Shown here: positions 34,295 through 45,239 of the stretch, one piece after another | Layout of the letters: each line of letters opens with the position of its first letter | Numbering within the stretch: position 1 is the first letter of the stretch | From: Cycas panzhihuaensis | Taxonomy: Eukaryota; Cycadophyta | Reading direction: 5' to 3' | Assembly: GCA_023213395.1 (NCBI GenBank) | Contig: CM041465.1 | Span: forward strand, 134,733,741 to 134,797,740 | DNA: 64,000 nt | The notes under the pieces: generated by a model | Seen by the model: the letters and a program-made list of their open reading frames with translations, nothing else | What the model was told of the DNA's origin: nothing | The model's database searches: none | Program-made: the position numbers and the translations under genes

Positions 34295-35330
34295 GCTTTA
34301 TCTATTTTAATCCTAATTGGTTTCTAAAACCAGCAAATTTTTCTTTACTAAGAGGTTTGGTAAGGATATCAACAGTTTGGCTTTCTGATGTACAATATAG
34401 AAGTTCGACTTCTTTGTTCTGAACTTTTTCCCTGATAAAATGATGATGTACTTCTATATGTTTGGTTCTTGCATGCAGTACTGGATTCTTTGTCATTTGA
34501 TTGTGCTTTGATTGTCATAGAATAATTGAGTAGGTTTTGTCTATTCTTGTCCAAGGTCCTTAAGACGTTATCTGATCTAAACTCCTTCACATGTTGTGTT
34601 GACTACTGACTTGTATTTTGCTTCTGTTGATGACAAGGCGACTGTATGTTGCTTCTTGCTGCTCTAGGAGACCAAAGTTGTTCCTAACAAGAAACAATAC
34701 CCTGATGTTGATTTTCTGTTAATTCTATCTCCAGCCCAGTCAGGGTCGTTGCATATCATTATTTTTTGTATATTTCAATCCCAGATTTACAGTTCCTTTT
34801 AGATATCGAAGAATTCTTTTTGCAGCATTCCAATGAGGTATTTTGGGATTCTTCATAAATCTAGAAACTACACTGACTGCATAGGAAATATCTGGTCGTG
34901 TAGCTGTAAGATAAATTAGACTTCCAATCAATTGTCTGTACAATGTTGCATCAACTGGTTGTGCTTCTTGTTCAGTGTTTAATACACATCCAATATCCAT
35001 TGGAGTGGCAACACTGTTGCAACTTTCCATATTGAACTTGTTTGATAGGTTCTTGATGTATTTAGATTGAGATAGGACAAAAAAATCATTGTTTTGTCCT
35101 ATTTCTATTCTCAAGTAATGGTGCAACATACCAAGGTCTGTCATTTCAAACACCTTTTCAAATTGCTTCTTGATGAGTGCAATAGAATTTTCATCGTCTC
35201 CTGTGATCAACATGTCATCCACATACACTACTATGATGGAGATTAGTCCTTGATTAGGCTTTACATATAAACTATGATTTGACTCACACCTGTGAAAGCC
35301 ATTTTGGATTAGATATGTATCTAGCTTGGC
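34295..35330 (-). pseudogene. RLC-E2 RNase H and end of RT
   Basis: The frame 34740-35228 holds catalytic MYVDDMLITGDDENSIALIK, FEMTDLGMLHHYLRIEI, LIGSLIYLTATRPDISYAVS and HWNAAKRILRYLKGTVNLGL. The terminal RNase H part (34302-34496) has LHARTKHIEVHHHFIREKVQ and VDILTKPLSKEKF. The central D-S-D-W-A-G block near 34700 is frameshifted. Confidence 0.88.
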
Positions 35331-36224
35331 ATACTAAGCTCTTGGTGCTTGTTTGAGTCCGTATAAAGCCTTTTTCAATTTGCAGACTAGATTTTCTTGT
35401 CCTGGCTTTATGTATCCTTCAGGTTGATACATATAAACTTCTTTCTGGAGATCTCCATTCAATAATGCACTCTTAAGATCCATTTGATAAATTTTCCATC
35501 CTTTTTGAGCAACTAGGGCAATTACTGTTCCTACAATGTTCAACTTAGCCATTGAGGAGAATGTTTCTTCATAGTTAATTCTAGTTGTTTGTGTGTAGCC
35601 TTTTGCTACCAACCTTGCTCTGTACTTTTTAATTTCACAGTTTGGTTTTTCTTTCACCTTATATACCCATTTGCTGTTTACAATGGGCTTACCTTCAGGT
35701 GGTGCTACCAGACCCCATGTTTCATTTTTATAAATGGCTTTCATCTCTGCATCCATTGTTGTTCTCCACGCTTGAAGTTTGTTTGCTTCTTTATCAGTGC
35801 TTGGTTCAACAGAACAAACCAAAGCTTGAGGCTTCTGAGACCTTGTTTGATGTTCAAATACTTCTCCTTTTGTTTCTTCAAGAGTTTTGAGATACCACTT
35901 GGGTACCCTTCTAGAGCTTTGTTCTTGTGATGGTCTTGGTTCTTCATCTTCTAGGTGGATACTTGAGTCACTTACTTGTTGAGTGTCAGATGTCTTTTCT
36001 TTTGAAGTATTACCTTTTGTTTCAGTACTATCAGAGGTGATATTTGACTTATCTTCTGGTAGAACCATTTTTGAACTTTGACCACTAATGTTCATTTCCT
36101 GATATTCAGTCTCGGTGACTCTTTTTCCTTTGTCAAATATTACATCTCTGCTTACATAAAGTTTGTTCGTCTTTGGATCAAGACAACAATATGCTTTTGA
36201 GCGACTGTTATATCCAACCATCAC
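35331..36224 (-). pseudogene. RLC-E2 integrase C-terminus to RT
   Basis: One 296-codon frame. It has the integrase tail (SKAYCCLDPKTNKLYVSRDV), an acidic linker, RVPKWYLKTLEETKGEVFEH, then RT: TWGLVAPPEGKPIVNSKWVY, RARLVAKGYTQTTRINYEET, WKIYQMDLKSALLNGDLQKE and KALYGLKQAPRA. It ends in TAG (35331-35333) at the invariant Trp of A-P-R-A-W-Y; the homologous reading continues beyond it. Confidence 0.9.
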
Positions 36225-36984
36225 ACATTCTATGCTTTTGTTATCTAGCTTGGTCCTTTTTTTGTCAGGAATGTGTACATATGCTTTGGAGCCAAAAACT
36301 TTGAGATGATTTACATTGCGTTTGTGTCCTGTTCATGCCTCTTCAAGTGTTACTCCTGTTGATTAAGTACACGGCTGTGTTTACTGCCTCTGCCCAATAT
36401 TTCTTTGCAAATCCCCTGTTATTTAACATACATTGAGCCATTTCTAAAATCGTTCTATTCATTCTTTCTGCTACACCGTTTGATTGAGGTGTAGACAGAG
36501 TTCTAACTTGTCTTTGGATTCCATGCACTTTACAAAAATGGAGAAATTCATTGAACGCAAATTCACCGCCACCATCTGAGCGAATACATTTGATTTTCTT
36601 GTTGCTTTCTAGTTCTGTTTCAGCTTTGAATTCTTTACAATAATCAAATGTATCTAACGTACTAGACAGGAAGTATAGCCATATTTTCTTGGAGAAGTCA
36701 TCAATGAAGGTTAGGAAATACCTTGCTCCATTGGTTGAAATTGGTGTAAACGATCCACACAAATCAGTATGAATTAGATTCAGCTTATCTTGTGCTTGCC
36801 ATGTGCTTTTTGAAAAGGGAATCCTGTGTTTTTGCCCCATCATGCAGCTTTTACATACAAATGAATTAAGTGGAATATTAGGCAGACCATTTACCATTTT
36901 TGAATTTTTAAATTTTTTAAATCTATCATGGGAGATATGACAATACTTCAAATGCCACATTTCATTAGTATCTTTGCTAATCAC
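36225..36984 (-). pseudogene. RLC-E2 integrase core
   Basis: The 213-codon frame has MWHLKYCHISHDRFKKFK and CKSCMMGQKHRIPFSKS (zinc-binding end). The DDE core residues are all in place: IHTDLCGSFTP, IRSDGGGEFAF and QSNGVAERMNRTILEMA. A short lesion near 36340 separates it from the C-terminus. Confidence 0.9.
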
Positions 36985-37420
36985 AGTAGTGAATTTACAT
37001 CAGAGAGAGATTTAATGGGTCCTTTGTCAAGCAACACAAGAGTGGAGAGGAGCTTGTAAAGCTTGTTATATTTTTCTTCTTCGGCAATTACCACACCCTT
37101 CCTTTTCATATCTAGAATGTAGCAATGGCCCTTTTCATCAAATATTGTTCTCAGTCCTTTTCCACTCAACTGAGACACTGGCAAAAGATTTGTCTTCATT
37201 CCTAGTAAAAAGAAAACATTGCCTATTCGCTGAATCTTCTCATCAATTTTTATGGCTATTTGTTCTATCCCTTTTATGTCCAAGGGAAAGTTATCTCCTA
37301 GCTCCACAGATTTGTTGAGATCATATGGTTTGAGGATTTCAAACCATTATTCAATTCTAGTCATGTGATGTGAACCTCCTGAGTCAACATACCAGTTTTT
37401 TGAAGCACTGAAGCTTGTTG
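36985..37420 (-). pseudogene. RLC-E2 protease and GAG-pre-integrase
   Basis: The protease active site WYVDSGGSHHMTRIE is intact at about 37355-37400, followed by a TAA. The frame 36981-37307 continues with ELGDNFPLDIKGIEQIAIKI and YILDMKRKGVVIAEEEKYNK. Confidence 0.85.
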
Positions 37421-38350
37421 CTAATGCTGCTATAAAGGTAGTTTCAACTTCTTGTGTTGAGTCTCATTCTCTGTTATAGTTTCTGGACACTTGCTTTCCG
37501 TTTTGAATTTTTTCTCGTCTCTGGTAACATTAGTATGGATAATGGCTTATTTGTTCGTAATGATAGCAGACATCAAAGCTTCTGCAATTACTAGAGAAAC
37601 GACATGATTTTCCATAATGGAAGCAAACTCTAGCATCATGTGGAGGATTAGCAATAGCTCTTCCTCGTCCCCTTCCTTCAGTCTAGCATCCTCTGTAACT
37701 TGTTGTTCTTCTTCCTTTCATTCTGAGATTATATTGGCCTCGTCCTCGACCTCCTAATAAAGTTTGGTGACAAGTGCTTCGTCAACTTCAACATCTTCTT
37801 CATATCGCTGGTTCCTTTGTTCGTGACTGATCATGTGACCTGTAAGAGCATCAAAGGTCATTGTAGTTGTTTGTCCTCCTCCTGCCAACATGTTTACCAT
37901 GTTATCAAATGACTTTAGTAACTTATTAAGCACAAGATGTATTAATTTCGTGCTGGTTAACTTGTCTCCAGCTGTGTGGAGAGAATTTTTGACGTTTGTC
38001 AATTTAGCTATGAATTCAAACACTTTTTGTTATTTTATTTTAAGCTTATAAACTTCCTCTTTGAGGGCAACTATTCTGGCATCATTTTTTCTACTAAACA
38101 TGAAGGACATAATTTTCCAGATCTCATGAGCACTTTCGACACCATCCACATAAACTAGTAGTGGGCTGTTTCTGCAACATTATTTCTTTCTTCCCAACTT
38201 AATAAATCAACTATGTCAGTAGGCTATTTTTCATCACCAGTAGTGACTTTCTAGGCATTTTTTGCTTTTAAGAGGCTCTCAATCTTGATTTTCCAAATCT
38301 AAAGTTCATTTCAGTCAATTTATCAACTTTGGACAATACTACAACATAAG
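37421..38350 (-). pseudogene. RLC-E2 gag
   Basis: Starts near the ATG at 38356-38354 (MASYVVVLSKVDKLTEMNFR). The frame 37754-38023 reads FEFIAKLTNVKNSLHTAGDK and NMVNMLAGGGQTTTMTFDAL, close to RLC-E1. The knuckle region (37550-37650) is degraded. Confidence 0.83.
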
Positions 38351-38356
38351 AGGCCA

Positions 38357-39081
38357 TGAGGAGATAATAATTAAATAAAAAACTATTCGAAAAAGTTTGT
38401 AGCAGGGCTGTACGATCGTACGGTGTACAGAAAAGTACAGATTTTTGCAGGTGTATGGAATTGATAGAAAATGGGTTCAAAATGAAGTACTTGACGAGAG
38501 GAGTCCGGATGTACAATTTTGTTTTTCAGTTGAGGTTTGGTTTGGTCAGAAACTGAGATCGAATCTCTGATGGATGACTAGGGCTGAAAATGAAAATTGC
38601 TTCAAATAAAAAATATACCCCAAATCTGGCTTCGAAGTTGGTCTCAAAAGTTCGATATTGAAAAGATGAAGAGAATGAGGTAGGTATTACCTGGTTTAAT
38701 TGATCCGTACGGAAGAAATGAGCAGATTTCTTCAAAACCCCGCGCACTTATAAAATGTGTCAAAACCCTAGCAAAACGTCTTCAAAACTCTTTATGCCTT
38801 TAGAAGAAGTGACGGTCGTACCAAGACTAGCTTATTGGTGAAATTTGGGCTCAATCTGAGCACTTCGATTTTTTTCGTCTGTACAGGGTCTTTACGACGT
38901 TTGTACTTCTGGCAATAAATGAGATTTGTCTTATTGAGATTGCTTGTGCTTCAATTTTGCCATATTCTCTTGAGATTTTGATCCTATCTTCTTCAAATTC
39001 ATATAGTAAATTAAAACCCTAATGGACTCCTTTTTCAGATTCAGACAGTGAATTAAATTTTTGACCAAATGGTCACAACCT
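38357..39081 (-). other. RLC-E2 leader with GTACGG sites
   Basis: No coding homology. GTACGATCGTACGGTGTAC lies at 38410-38428, CCGTACGG at 38706-38713, and a GTACAGACGAAAA...AAGTGCTCA block at 38837-38886 matches the RLG-C leader. Confidence 0.6.
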
Positions 39082-39093
39082 GCTCTGATACCA
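39082..39093 (-). promoter_or_regulatory. RLC-E2 primer binding site
   Basis: Minus strand TGGTATCAGAGC, flush with the LTR at 39094. Confidence 0.88.
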
Positions 39094-39292
39094 TGTAAAA
39101 GGAAATCTCTCCAATGCTTTATTCATCATTGTGAACCTATAAATACATTACAAAGAGTACGAAACATATGGCAATCGCTTGATAGGATTATGCCACTTGT
39201 CATTCTTACATAGAAAGGGGTAATGATACATGACTCTCATAAGATACTTTAGAAAAGACTTAAATAGCCTAGATAAAACATTACCTTTAACA
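39094..39292 (-). repeat. RLC-E2 5' LTR (199 bp)
   Basis: Plus strand starts TGTAAAAGG and ends ACCTTTAACA. CTATAAATAC at 39137-39146 is a possible TATA region, read on the minus strand as GTATTTATAG. Confidence 0.92.
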
Positions 39293-39890
39293 CTTGTAAC
39301 ATGTCATTATATATGTTGTAGGATTTTTTCTTAAGATCTTTTCCATCCGGTGTGAGGTCACTAATTGGGTGGGAGGTGTGGATGATGCATGTAAACAATA
39401 TGTGCGACACTTTTGTTTAAAACTCATGTATCGGGTTTTATAATTGGTGGTGATAAATCTTTATGTTTGTAACCATTGGATGCCTGGTACTGCATTGACG
39501 ACTCCTATCGGCATAGCAAACAGAAAGGTTTTTGTTGCGTAATTCTTAATTTGCAAGCTTACTTTTGGGCAAAACCATCCACATGTCATTGTTTTTCTAT
39601 TTGTAATTGCAACTTGGAAAGTGTCTAACGTTTGAATTTGTAGGCCTAATGTTTCTGCTGTGGGCTTATTGATGAAATTGTGGGTACTCCCACTATCTAT
39701 GAGGATGGCTATGGGAGATCCCTTAATTTTCCCTTGGAATCATAGGGTTTAGGGAGTAGTGACTTCACCTGTGTTGGCCCGCAGAGGTATTTGTACGTGC
39801 TCTGTTTCTGTAATAGGGAGGTTTTCGACTTTTGTCTCATTTGGTTCATCTAGATGCTCCTCTTCTTCTTCTTTCGTTGGGATGCCCATA
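39293..39890 (-). pseudogene. RLG-D2 protease
   Basis: Parallel to 23950-24460 of RLG-D1. Minus reading near 39660-39710 gives I-D-S-G-S-T-H-N-F-I-N-K-P, the gypsy protease active site with the catalytic Asp preserved. Frameshifts occur on both sides. Confidence 0.75.
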
Positions 39891-40921
39891 TCTTCATTAT
39901 TGATAATAAATACCTTCTTGGAGGGGCACTAATGGTCTCAATTCCATTTTCCTCCACAATTGAAACAAGTGCCACTGCTTACGTGATCTTCTCTAGATAT
40001 TTTTGCTATTTCACTTTTGCCTTTTTCTGCTAGGGGAGATTTGACTTTTGTGCGTGATCTAGTCCAGTTGGGTTGGAAACTAGGATTTTGGTAGCAGTTT
40101 AGTTCGTTTCGTCGGGTATAGCTGGTCCTGGCCTCTCTATATTCTTCTTTGATGTTTTTGCCATGCAGGATGGCCTCCTTTATGTTAGCTACCCCTAATG
40201 TCTTAATGTGGCATTTGATGTTTCCTTTGAGTCCTCCGACATAAGTTTCGGTAATAAGATTTCCTAGAAGGGTTGTAGGAATTAAGCTTTGTAAGTTTCA
40301 AAATTATTATGTGTATGTTTGAACTAAGCTTGTTTATTGTAATCCAGTGAGCTAGGCAAAGTAATCTATGTTCTAGGTTTCTTCGTAGTGCTCTATTAGT
40401 GCGCCTTTTAGGGAATCCCAATCATTTGTGTTTTGATTAGGAATCTTTTTCCACCAATTTAACCATTGAAATGCTTTGCCATATAAATGAAGTGAGGCTT
40501 CTAGGAGTTTCTCATTGTCAGGTAGATCATATGCCTGGAAGCAGGCTTTCATTTGAAGTAACCAACTACGAATGTCCCTTGATTTATCAAGATCAAAAAC
40601 TTCCCCAAAAAAATTGGTTCCCTTGAGACCATATCCGTGTTTGAAATCCCTTGGATTCATGTGCTAGTGTTCCCTTGGACCTCTGGGGTTGCGGAATATT
40701 TTGTTGAATTCCCTCTAGTCCTCTTGTTCTTGGAATCTATCCTCTTCTAAAGATCCTCCTTTCTCTTTAGTAAAGTTCAATCTCCTGCTTATGTTGTCTA
40801 ATGAAGTGTTGAGTTTTTGTAGGTTATTTTCAAAATGAGCAAACATGGTGGTTATCTTATCGTTTAGCTGATCAACCCTTTTGTCTACATTTGTTATTGT
40901 GACTAACTGAGTGTTCACCAT
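39891..40921 (-). pseudogene. RLG-D2 gag
   Basis: The N-terminus at 40921 (MVNTQLVTITNVDKRVDQLN) is coiled-coil-like. The gag core at 40373-40660 reads FFGEVFDLDKSRDIRSWLLQ and LHLYGKAFQWLNWWKKIPNQ. The knuckle C-x2-C-G-G-K-W-x4-H near 39940-39975 parallels RLG-D1. Confidence 0.82.
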
Positions 40922-41064
40922 TTTGTTTTATTGAAGAGTCTTTCCTGATCTTAATTCTGTTTAGGGAAGATGAGAAAGACTGCGGTGGGGGGGGGTTGAA
41001 AATCTCCCTAATTTTTTTTGGCTTTTTAAAACTAAGATTACTCTCAGGATGGCTTCAAAATGAA

Positions 41065-41076
41065 GCTTTGATACCA
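41065..41076 (-). promoter_or_regulatory. RLG-D2 primer binding site
   Basis: Minus strand TGGTATCAAAGC, two bases from the LTR, identical in place and sequence to RLG-D1. Confidence 0.83.
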
Positions 41077-41078
41077 CT

Positions 41079-41567
41079 TGAAGTGGGACCACTAATAGAA
41101 ATAACAAAAAAATAGAAGATAACACGATAAAGCTACCAATATAGCAAAAGATTTATCTAATAATTGATAATATACAAGAGATTTGGCATGATCTTTTACA
41201 ATATAAGCTCAATAATGTTTTAAAATATGATAAACAAGAAATGTAACTTACAAATAAGTGCTTGACACTTAGGTTCCTCTTTGAGGTGAGGTTCCCTCCA
41301 ATTACTATAGCCTAAAGGTCGAAAATGCAACCTCTGCAATCCATATTGATGATCCCAGAAAGAGGCCAAGGATCCCTATAAATAGGCGGTGGAATTGAGC
41401 CTAAGGAACTCGGCCAAGAGAGAGATGGAAGTTGACCAGAAATACATAGAGAAGTTGTCCATGAAGATATCTTGAAGTTTGCTATAAAGAGAAGTAAAAT
41501 ACCATAAATGAAGTTAGCTAGATACTATAAATGAAGTCGGCCAAGATAAAGTAATAGAAATGTTGCA
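41079..41567 (-). repeat. RLG-D2 5' LTR (489 bp)
   Basis: Starts TGAAGTGGGACC and ends ATGTTGCA. It has GAAGTYGGCCA-type motifs at 41405-41550, as in the 3' copy. Confidence 0.9.
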
Positions 41568-41572
41568 ATCCC

Positions 41573-42081
41573 AAAGCCATTTCCAACTGTTCCAAGTGCC
41601 AAAATGTTAGATTTCATATATACATCTATCCCAAGATTCAAAAAGGTTGAGCATTCTTTCTCAACACTCAAAATGGATGCCAAAAATGTCATGCTATCAA
41701 AATTTTGGCTTTTGTTTTTGTTGTGGATCACCATTCTCCACCTCTTCTCTCGGGTTGCCCTTATAGCTCAACCACTTGTGCGTTTTCTCTTGCACATTCT
41801 CATGTAGTTTTTGCACCATATGCTTGAACCAATGTTGATTGGAAAGGTAATGTCTGCTTGGAGCGATGAGTGAAACACTTGGCTTGCTATTGGTTTTGTG
41901 GAGGGGCTGTCAAATAGTTCTAAAAGTTTCCTTAGATTTGGTCATTTGGCATATTGATTAGTTGTAAGATCTAAGCTACAATAGATTTTTCTCCTTTTTT
42001 TTTGTATTTTCGTGTTTATGATCGTGATGAAATCAAATTCCTGATACTAGGCAACCTCAGTTGTCCCAACTTTAAGCAACA
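41573..42081 (-). repeat. RLG-N2 3' LTR, inner half
   Basis: Continues 19223-19775 after RLG-D2 is removed, making an LTR of about 1060 bp. It shares GTTGAGCAT...CTCAACA (41646 on) with RLG-N1 (59628 on) and ends AAGCAACA, as in RLG-N1 and RLG-T. Confidence 0.7.
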
Positions 42082-42119
42082 CATTATGATACACTTGGTT
42101 GACTCCTATGAGAAATTTG

Positions 42120-42541
42120 CCCTACCCTGACTGTGGTAGGTTTGAGCTTGCTACCCTTGATCAATTCAAGGTATGGTTGGCCTGTCACTTTCCTTAGTTG
42201 GATAGTGCCATTCTTGTACACATCTTCAATCACATACAATCCTTTCCAATGCATCTTTTATCTCCTTGATGCATTTGGGATTTGTTGTTGGATTGCCATA
42301 CACAATCACCCTTTTTGAGATATGGTGCCTTGACATGGCAGTCGTCCCATGCCTTATTTGGCCTTTTCCTTGGCAGGGTTTGCTTTGTTGGTTTCTTCTT
42401 GTTCCCCTCCGACTGATCTTCCCCTTTGCCACTTTGACTTGTAGAATTGTGGCTCTCATGCATTTTACTCATGCATTTTATTTTCTTTATAGTTTCTCCC
42501 GTTGCTAGAATAAGTTTCTTTAAAGTTGTTATTAGCATCAA
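42120..42541 (-). pseudogene. RLG-N2 integrase tail
   Basis: Minus frame reads AWDDCHVKAPYLKKGDCVWQ then SNNKSQMHQGD. This aligns with HDRHDKTSYFKKGDRVWRFD then NKSQTTQGE of RLG-N1. It is preceded by a basic stretch (NKKKPTKQTLPRKRP) as in RLG-N1. Shifts follow toward 42120. Confidence 0.75.
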
Positions 42542-43440
42542 AATAATTATTCTTGCATTACTCTTTTCCTTTACTCATGCTAATAATGTCTTTTTCTAAA
42601 TCCTCGTTGTTCTTCCATTTCCTTTTCATCCATAATGCTATAAAAATCCTTATTATCAACAATGCTCAAGTATTCATCACTGCCATTCTCATAATAACAT
42701 TAAGTTGTGTTTTTATAACAATCCATATTTTAGGTTCATCACTATGATTAACATAGGGAATAATTCTCATATTATAACAATTAGTATTTGGTGTATTTAC
42801 TTTATATGCTTTTTGCAAGCAATTGTACATAGGAATTTCTATCACCACTTTTGGAGTCCAAGTCTAGTTGCAGTTTTCGATAACCCTTGGGCTCTTATTC
42901 ATGTGGGTTGTTCATTACCATTGTTGCCTTTACAACCTTGTATGCTCTCTGAGAGTCTTGAGCTTAAAATACTCTAGTTTGTAGCCATTGAATTACTTGC
43001 AATAACGAAATGGTTAACTTTAACTATTTTGCCCAACTCTTTAATAGTCTCAACATCCACAGAATGTCTTCTAAGGGGATGTTGTTGAATAGATTAGCGG
43101 CATCAATTTGTATGATCTTGATTGCTTGTGGCTTTGCTACATAATGAGCTCACTTTGTTTTGGGGATGCCCTTATTTTATATATTTGCTTAAGCTCTAGA
43201 TTGGTTAAGGTGGAGCAGTTTTGTTCTACTTCTTTGGCCACTTTTTCCAATGCCTTTTTTACTTATGTGAAATGGTTAGTTTATACCCTCAGATTCAGGT
43301 AATCTGACTCATCCTTCTTAGGGCTAGTTGTCAAATTGCTTCTTGTCAATAGCCTCACAAGTTTAAGTGTGTTAAGCATAATTGACATATGCTTGCTTGA
43401 TCTTGCGTTAAGTGGGTAATTTTTGAAGGATGATTACACA
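42542..43440 (-). other. RLG-N2 middle region, position of protease
   Basis: By position this should hold the protease, but I could not recognise a D-G-G-A or L-L-G-R-P-W motif. No RT, RNase H or integrase core was seen either. Confidence 0.45.
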
Positions 43441-44420
43441 ACCCATAATTTTTGCATTCACGAGTGCTATTTTCTCCAACTTTTGCATATGGGAAATCTA
43501 ACCTCTAGTGCCCAAACTCCAAACAAAACATACATCTTTTGGCTGGGTTTTTCTTCTTTTCTTGGTCTAGTATTGTTTTAATTAAATATGACAACCTAAT
43601 TTCCCCTCTGCCTTAGCGCCAATCTTGAATTTTTTTTTGACACCTATTGTAGTAGCAATTGTGCAAGCTATGTGTTTTCAAGTGATAGATAGGGCGCATT
43701 TTTCTACCATGCTAACCCTTATTCTCTTGCTACTGCTTAGTTTCTCTTCTACTTTTGCCAATTCCTTCTTTTTCAATTGTAAGTTTAATCTTGCGATTTT
43801 TTCTCTTAACATTTTCACCTCTGATGGTTCCTTTTTCATGACTGCCTTGCAAGCCTTTTCTACACATAATTCCTTTATTTTGTCATGCAACATTTTCAAT
43901 ACTTTGTCTTTTGTTCCCAACTCTTTAGAATCCATTACCTTTTCAAACTCTATGGCCAATTCTTTTACTTTAGCAAATGATTGGTTGGGATGTTGCTTCA
44001 TCGATGCTTTTAACTTTGGTTGTAAACCATTTACAAAGTAACTTTCTATTAAAAGGTTTTCAAGTTTCTACCCATTTGTTACGTTTCTACCTATTATGGC
44101 CATTATATTTGCATAATCCAACAAAGATTCACCTAGCTATTATTTCAAGTTTCCCAGTGCCTGCACTATGATTTCATTACTACATAGCTTTTGAAATCTC
44201 TCTTGAAATTCAATGGCTTTTTTCTCTCATGTTTTGTTTTTTGCATCTAACTCCTTATACCATATTAATGGCACTCTCCTTAGAGTACACATAAATCCCC
44301 ACTTAGTATCTTCCTCAGGTAGATACTAAGTGGGGATTTTTTGCATCTAACTCCTTATACCATATTAATGGCACTCCCCTTAGAGTACACATAAATCCCC
44401 ACTTAGTAGCTTTAAGATTG
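43441..44420 (-). pseudogene. RLG-N2 gag
   Basis: The frame 43678-44001 (QSFAKVKELAIEFEKVMDSK, then a Leu/Lys-rich coiled coil MLREKIARLNLQLKKKELAK) matches RLG-N1 gag residues 200-285. Upstream, GFMCTLRGVPLIWYKELDAK matches RLG-N1 FACTLRVPLAWYKETNK. Knuckle remnants (RCMFCLEFGH) lie near 43490-43530. It is broken by stops and by a 100-bp-period duplication. Confidence 0.75.
44237..44408. repeat. 100-bp-period duplication with perfect 19-bp hairpin in RLG-N2 gag
   Basis: A stretch of 72 bp at 44237-44308 recurs at 44337-44408 with one mismatch. Between and overlapping them, arms 44293-44311 and 44321-44339 are perfect inverted repeats with a 9-base loop. Confidence 0.9.
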
Positions 44421-44782
44421 AGGTGAGATAAAACATGATTAGTGTCTTTTCATTAATCTTGTTGGTTCAATACTTTCTTGGACTTGTACTTAGCCTACTT
44501 GGACTTGTAGTTTGCATTTGAAAGTGTGAGCCTCCAAAGCGAGTTCTTTTAATTTGCTTTTTATTATATTCATAAATGAGTCCAATAACTAAGTTGCTTT
44601 AAATCTAACTTATTTGGCTTCAACTTGTGACCTTGGCTGCAACGAGGGCACATCCATAAGAAAATAGCCTTGATTGATTTTAAAGTGGCCATTTTTATTA
44701 TATTTTTATCAGAAATGAGGCCTTTTGTTGGCCTGTAACATCTCTATAGTCAATGAGTTACAAGCGAAACCAAATGGGAGGG

Positions 44783-45182
44783 TGTTAGATTTTAACATGA
44801 AAGGCATTAAAATCCAATCATAATCAACAAGATTAATAGATGGAGCATAACTTGTATTAACTCAACGTAAGTAGATTACATCAGACACTAATGCACTATA
44901 GACTCGACATGAGTCCCAATGATGACTTACATACTCTACTTCAACCACCTTCTTATACAACATAGGTGGGAGACCATACAAGACATGTGACACATGTGGG
45001 ACAAATACCTCTAACTTAATCGATGACATTTCACCAACTTATTAACTAATGACCTTTTAACTTTCCATATAACATTATTATAATGTATGACCTTTAGACC
45101 CTAATACTTAAGACTATAATTCTATTGACTCTAAGACACACTTTACATAGAACACATATACATTAAACATTATATTCTAACA
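44783..45182 (-). repeat. RLX-M 3' LTR (400 bp)
   Basis: Aligns to 48783-49186 with about twenty substitutions and a 4-base gap by eye. The adjoining CCTCCCTTTAAT (45183-45194) is the complement of the polypurine tract ATTAAAGGGAGG. Confidence 0.93.
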
Positions 45183-45239
45183 CCTCCCTTTAATGTTTAA
45201 TGTTGAGACTACAAAACTAAGGACAACATGACACAAGTG

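Larger units (their letters stand above)
34084..39292 (-). mobile_element. RLC-E2: complete defective copia element, TSD CTTGT
   Basis: Flanked by CTTGT at 34079-34083 and 39293-39297. Both LTRs are 199 bp and differ at about ten positions by eye. Minus-strand order is LTR, primer site, leader, gag, PR, IN, RT, RH, polypurine tract, LTR. The RLG-D2 sequence joins cleanly across it. Confidence 0.94.
19776..41567 (-). mobile_element. RLG-D2: complete gypsy element hosting three others, TSD ATCCC
   Basis: Flanked by ATCCC at 19771-19775 and 41568-41572. LTRs are 490 and 489 bp. After removing RLG-D1, RLC-E1 and RLC-E2 it is about 5.6 kb with the order (minus) LTR, primer site, gag, PR, RT, RH, IN, LTR. 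It is the same family as RLG-D1, which lies in its integrase end. Confidence 0.92.

Noticed and set aside
20590-41567. RLG-D1 and RLG-D2 as a tandem duplication of one element
   Set aside because: Each has its own LTR pair and own target duplication, and D1 splits the D2 integrase end.
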